Assembly: GCF_900109265.1 (NCBI RefSeq)
Contig: NZ_FNZM01000023.1
Location: forward strand, 87,396 to 151,395
Origin: Paraburkholderia tropica
Lineage (GTDB): Bacteria; Pseudomonadota; Gammaproteobacteria; Burkholderiales; Burkholderiaceae
Length of the DNA: 64,000 bases
Direction: 5' to 3'
The position numbers were made by a program, and so were the translations under genes. Under the pieces are notes generated by a model. The model saw only the letters and a list, made by a program, of their open reading frames with translations. It was not told where the DNA came from and made no database searches. Shown one piece after another: positions 60,603-64,000 of the stretch (within the stretch, counting starts at the first letter, position 1; each line of letters starts with the position of its first letter).

Positions 60603-61457
60603 TTACCCCGTCGGATGAAGAAACCTAAGCAGGCTTTCGCGCTGCCCGCGGATGAAATGGTATTGATCGGCAAGATATCGAACCTCTACCTTCGGTGCGA
60701 CTTGCCTGAGACGTCGGACCGTGTCGCTCGAGTCGAGCATCACGTCGCGCCCGCCGACAATGACGAGCATAGGGACACACAGCGTTTGAAGCACATCGTC
60801 GCCAAACACGGGGATAACTTCGAGGCGCGGACGGAAACCGTGGTCGATTGCCTCCATGAGCGAGGCGGCGTCGCGTTCTGCTGGCGTGGATACAGGCGGA
60901 AGACGGCCGAGTACACGTTCTCGGACATACGCGCGCCCGATGCCGCCAAGAAGCAAAAGTGGCAACGCCCACCACAGGAAGCGCTTTTGCCTGCCAATGC
61001 CTGGCGGACAAAGCAGCGCGAGGCGCGACACGCGGGCCGGCTGGCGGGACGCGAAATCGAGCGCAAACCAGGCGCCAAGAGAAATACCGACGAATGCGGC
61101 TTGTTCGACTCCCAGACCGTCGAGCACGTCGCTCAGCCATTGCGCATGCAAACCGCCTGCAAGCGGGAGACGCGAAGGCGCGCTTGGCCCCGCTTCTCCG
61201 ATCACGTCTATCGCGTAGAGACGCAAATGTCTGGACCAATCGACCGCACAGTGTTGCCAACTTGCCGCAGTCGTCTGAGACCCGTGGATTAGGACAACGG
61301 GCGGAGCCGATTCGGGGCCGCAGACGACGACATGCGTAACGCCATGGCGCGTCGGGATGTTGATACGCGAATGTGAGTCCGGCCAGTGCGAAAGCGCTGC
61401 TTCATACGCGGTCTGGATCAATTGCGCTTGACGCGCAGACCGATAGATCGCATTCAT
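60603..61457 (-). CDS. Alpha/beta-fold hydrolase
   Basis: A 284-residue serine hydrolase. The oxyanion-region HGS sits in VVLIHGSQTTAASWQ, the nucleophile elbow is GISLG, the acid lies in VGGRDVMLD and the His in DQYHF, so the full triad is visible. There is no signal peptide. The substrate is unknown. The start overlaps the stop of the HTH gene by ATGA, so the two are coupled and the regulator likely controls it. Confidence 0.88.
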   Translation of the reverse strand: MNAIYRSARQAQLIQTAYEAALSHWPDSHSRINIPTRHGVTHVVVCGPESAPPVVLIHGSQTTAASWQHCAVDWSRHLRLYAIDVIGEAGPSAPSRLPLAGGLHAQWLSDVLDGLGVEQAAFVGISLGAWFALDFASRQPARVSRLALLCPPGIGRQKRFLWWALPLLLLGGIGRAYVRERVLGRLPPVSTPAERDAASLMEAIDHGFRPRLEVIPVFGDDVLQTLCVPMLVIVGGRDVMLDSSDTVRRLRQVAPKVEVRYLADQYHFIRGQRESLLRFLHPTG

Positions 61458-61867
61458 GTTTCAGCTTGGGCCACGATAGTTTCGAGCGCGGACATCAACG
61501 ACGCCGTGTCGCCAGGTGTGGCCGCGATGATGATCTTGATCTGGCTCGATACGGGATCAAAAGCGACATCGACGCGTAGAGGATCATGATATGACCCTCG
61601 ACTCAATGTCATCGCGTGCAGTGATTTCGACAGGTATTGTTGCATCGATGGAGACCCTTCAGGGATGTCGACGATGCTCGTAACGCGCACTATACGCGGC
61701 GCGTCCGATACGGGTCGTATTCGCACGAATTCGAGCAAATCAGCATTGAGGATGCGATAAGCGCGACCCACCCGGGTCGCGCGCAACTTGCCTTCGCGAA
61801 TGAATCGCAGGACGGTCTTCGGGTGTATTCGAAGGGACGCAGCGACGTCTTCAACGGTATGGAACAT
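61454..61867 (-). CDS. Excisionase-type HTH DNA-binding protein
   Basis: A 137-residue protein with an N-terminal MerR/excisionase-like helix-turn-helix (TVEDVAASLRIHPKTVLRFI, then REGKLRATRVGRAYRI). A C-terminal region of about 80 residues, mostly beta, may bind a ligand or dimerise. It heads the reverse operon with the hydrolase and DUF4180 genes. It is likely a local transcription regulator rather than a recombination factor. Confidence 0.82.
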   Translation of the reverse strand: MFHTVEDVAASLRIHPKTVLRFIREGKLRATRVGRAYRILNADLLEFVRIRPVSDAPRIVRVTSIVDIPEGSPSMQQYLSKSLHAMTLSRGSYHDPLRVDVAFDPVSSQIKIIIAATPGDTASLMSALETIVAQAET

Positions 61868-62215
61868 GGCGGCCCAAAGAAGCGTTCATATTCCCTATTA
61901 TTCCATGATTAACGTCACAACAGGGAATAATGTGGGCGGGAAGCCCGAACGAAAGGCCGTGTCACGTGTGAGCTAAAGTCAGTTCGCGGAGCGCGCCGTG
62001 CGCATCGGAACCTTGAGCGACTGTTCTTTAGGTGCCTCGAGACATACGAGCAGCGACCTTGACCGACGGCTTCGGGTCGTTTATGCCCTTTGCATGAAAG
62101 GCCGTGCCCGCGGCGATCACCGCGCTCGGCCGTGGGGCGCTAGCCGGCCAGGAGCGGACCTTCGACGGTGCGGTCCTAATCGACGACATACATGACCTTA
62201 GTCGGCTATCGGTAC
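61868..62215. other. Gene-free region
   Basis: About 350 bp between the HTH gene and the cupin gene. It should hold the reverse promoter of the HTH operon near 61870-61920, where the sequence is A/T-richer and includes TTATTCC repeats (TATTCCCTATTATTCC). A fragment on the reverse strand near 62030-62200 reads like a decayed gene end but could not be named. Confidence 0.4.
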
Positions 62216-62662
62216 TCATATGCCAATGATTACCTGCCGATTTTGTTCGCAGATGCGCCGCACAGCCTCGATATCGTGCGGCGTCGGCAGCTCAGCCATC
62301 GCGCGAAAGAATGCGTCATGACCTGCCGGCGCGGATATCAGCAGCATGCGCGCGTCGGTGTCCGCCCGATTGGCGAAGCCGTGCACGTCGCCGCGCGCGA
62401 CCGTAGCGACTGCTCCCGCGGATATTGTCTGGACGGTCTCGCCGATCTGGAACTCGAGCGAGCCCTCCAGGACCACAAAGGTCTTCTCCTCGTCGAGTGA
62501 GCGATGCGCAGGTGCGCCGCCGCATGTTCCAATTCGCATTTCCATCACAGTGTATGGAGCGCCGATATCGCCCGTCTCTGTGTCGACCCTCCCGGCGATA
62601 ACTCGGGTCTGCATGTTGGCGAAGGACAGTACTACGGCGGGCGTGAAGATGGCGGATTTCAT
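62216..62662 (-). CDS. Cupin-domain protein
   Basis: A 148-residue single-domain cupin with a beta-barrel pattern: APAHRSLDEEKTFVVLEGSL, then ISAGAVATVARGDVHGFANR. Metal-binding His and Glu candidates are present in the first motif and a His in the second. There is no signal peptide. It diverges from a LysR gene 96 bp away, which likely controls it. The reaction is unknown. Confidence 0.84.
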   Translation of the reverse strand: MKSAIFTPAVVLSFANMQTRVIAGRVDTETGDIGAPYTVMEMRIGTCGGAPAHRSLDEEKTFVVLEGSLEFQIGETVQTISAGAVATVARGDVHGFANRADTDARMLLISAPAGHDAFFRAMAELPTPHDIEAVRRICEQNRQVIIGI

Positions 62663-62758
62663 GGAAGTCGTGACGAGTGGTGAGAAGCGCCAGTCTGCGC
62701 CCTCGCGGAGCCTTCGATAAGACCGCTAGAATGGCGGCTTCCGCCAACGGGATGGACA

Positions 62759-63655
62759 ATGGATATCAATGGCTCGCTGGCTTTCGTAGCCGTAGTAGAT
62801 TGCGGCTCTTTCGCCGCCGCCGCGCGCGAGCTAGGTGTGCCGCGCTCGACCGTCAGTGCCCGCGTTGCCGCATTGGAAGCGCGACTCGGAGTGCGTCTGC
62901 TGCGACGCTCGACCCGCCGGATTGCACTTACAGACGAAGGCGAGGCATGGCACGCCAGCGTTGCGAGTGCCATTGCGACATTGCGCGCCGCCGAGCAACG
63001 CGGCCTCACCCGAGGCGAGAAGCTGTCTGGCACGATCCGCCTGAGCGTGCCGCTCGACTTCCCCGACACCGTGCTAGCCGATGCCATCTCCGCCTTCCTC
63101 GACAGCCACCCGCGAGTGCGCGTCGAGGTACACGCCACCAACGAGGTAGTGGATTTCGTCGGTGACAAGTTTGATCTCGCGATACGCGGAGGCAAGCCGG
63201 GGAGCAGCGATGCAGTCGCCCGGCGCATCGCCAGTTTCCGCATGGCCGCGTTTGCCAGCCCGGCATGGCTCGCAAGACGCGGCGTTGGTGATCGCGCTGA
63301 CCACGCGATGTCAGTGCCCGATTCATTCGCGCAACTCGACTTGCTCGCTTTTTCCCCCAGCGACGATCGTACCGCAGGCGCGCAGGCGAGGGTCGTGGCG
63401 AACAGCTTTGGTTTGCTGAAGCAAATGGCGATACGCGGCAGGGGTGTGGCGACCTTGCCCGCGCATCTGTGCGCGGACGCGATTGCCGCCGGCACTCTCG
63501 TCGAGATTGACCCACCCTTGCAGGACGCCACGCAACAGGGTCTCTACCTCGTTTACCCATCGCGGGGTGACATGAGCGCCCGAGCGCGCGCTTTCGCGCA
63601 ACACCTTGGCGATACGCTGGAACGAAACGCGGTGGCAGGGCGAGGCAACCGCTAG
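62759..63655 (+). CDS. LysR-family transcriptional regulator
   Basis: A 298-residue LysR regulator of the group whose helix-turn-helix reads SFAAAARELGVPRSTVSARV. The effector domain carries LSVPLDFPDTVLADAISAFL and DLAIRGGKPGSSDAVARRIA. It is transcribed away from the cupin gene, the usual layout for a LysR and its target. The ATG at 62759 is the first of the frame. Confidence 0.9.
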   Translation: MDINGSLAFVAVVDCGSFAAAARELGVPRSTVSARVAALEARLGVRLLRRSTRRIALTDEGEAWHASVASAIATLRAAEQRGLTRGEKLSGTIRLSVPLDFPDTVLADAISAFLDSHPRVRVEVHATNEVVDFVGDKFDLAIRGGKPGSSDAVARRIASFRMAAFASPAWLARRGVGDRADHAMSVPDSFAQLDLLAFSPSDDRTAGAQARVVANSFGLLKQMAIRGRGVATLPAHLCADAIAAGTLVEIDPPLQDATQQGLYLVYPSRGDMSARARAFAQHLGDTLERNAVAGRGNR

Positions 63656-63690
63656 GGGCGGTTGGGACGACAACGCGGAACTTGCACCCC

Positions 63691-64000
63691 GGGCACTGTC
63701 AGGTTGCTGGAGGTGTGGCAGTAGAATGAAGCGATGAAGAAGACGAAATCGCTTTATCACGGCCATCGCTTCCCCGCTATCGTCATCAGCTGCGCCGTTC
63801 GCTGGTACTTCCGGTTCAGCCTGAGCCTGCGCGACATCGAAGAGTTGTTGCTCGAGCGTGGCGTCGTGGTCACATACGAAACCATCCGTTGCTGGTGCGA
63901 CAAGTTCGGCGCTGGATTCGCTAAGTGCGCCAAGGCGGCGCGGCGCAAGCCAGCCAACACCTGGCATTTAGACGAGATGTTCGTGACGCTACGCGGCGAG
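63691..64000 (+). mobile_element. IS6-family insertion sequence, left part
   Basis: A likely terminal inverted repeat GGGCACTGTCAGGTTG begins at 63691, 43 bp before the transposase start, resembling IS6-type ends. The element continues past the window, so its far end and target duplication cannot be checked. It lies just after a LysR gene, which it does not disrupt. Confidence 0.65.
63734..64000 (+). CDS. IS6-family transposase (5' part)
   Basis: The first 89 codons of a transposase running off the window. The product has the IS6 pattern: GHRFPAIVISCAVRWYFRFS, then LSLRDIEELLLERGVVVTYE, TIRCWCDKFG and WHLDEMFV, which contains the first catalytic Asp of the DDE set. It resembles IS6/IS26-like elements of Burkholderiales. 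The gene is complete up to the cut-off. Confidence 0.85.
   Translation, partial: MKKTKSLYHGHRFPAIVISCAVRWYFRFSLSLRDIEELLLERGVVVTYETIRCWCDKFGAGFAKCAKAARRKPANTWHLDEMFVTLRGE

Noticed and set aside
61454..61867. Phage excisionase
   Set aside because: The helix-turn-helix is of excisionase type, but the gene is coupled to a hydrolase, has an extra C-terminal domain and no active integrase nearby, so a transcription regulator is more likely.

Overview
The window looks like part of a large accessory replicon or integrated conjugative element from a Burkholderiales bacterium (Burkholderia/Paraburkholderia/Caballeronia type). This rests on the high GC content, the style of the proteins and the gene content; no database search was possible. 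No rRNA, tRNA, CRISPR array or plasmid replication/partition genes were recognised.

Region 1 (about 1-34.3 kb) is a conjugative, phage-like backbone. It opens with a MoxR-type AAA+ ATPase, a fused adenine methyltransferase/SF2 helicase, a DUF3150 protein and a DUF2201-type metallopeptidase/VWA protein. A transfer operon follows: TrbB-C-D-E-J-L mating-pair proteins, a TraI_2 (MobH)-like protein whose HD catalytic residues look lost, a TraD-type coupling ATPase and a DUF4400 membrane protein. Next come a UvrD-like helicase, a reverse-strand block with a bactofilin, a recombination-directionality-factor-like protein, a NADAR protein, an SbcD/SbcC nuclease pair, small leader-preceded peptides and a short GntR regulator. 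Many genes here follow a GC-rich hairpin plus pyrimidine tract placed just before the ribosome binding site. Two operons share a near-identical upstream element.

Region 2 (34.3-42 kb) holds small orphan genes and a YefM-YoeB toxin-antitoxin pair. The orphan genes are separated by a short recurring junction motif. An H-NS-family protein and a tyrosine-recombinase-fold protein lacking its catalytic residues follow.

Region 3 (42.06-48.4 kb) is a Tn7-like transposition module: tnsA, tnsB, tnsC and a long tniQ/tnsD, tightly overlapped. It is preceded by a terminal array of binding-site repeats with exact 20-bp periodicity. Small immunity-like genes follow to 50.3 kb; the opposite end was not found.

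Region 4 (50.6-64 kb) is chromosomal-type accessory DNA. It has a LysR regulator facing a periplasmic binding protein and an MHS-type transporter. It also has a four-gene translationally coupled operon: a BlaI repressor, a fused M56 metallopeptidase/PBP7-like sensor, a class A beta-lactamase with an altered KTG box, and an acyltransferase. Beyond these lie a decayed flavin oxidoreductase, DUF4180, alpha/beta hydrolase, HTH, cupin and LysR genes, and an IS6-family element running off the end.
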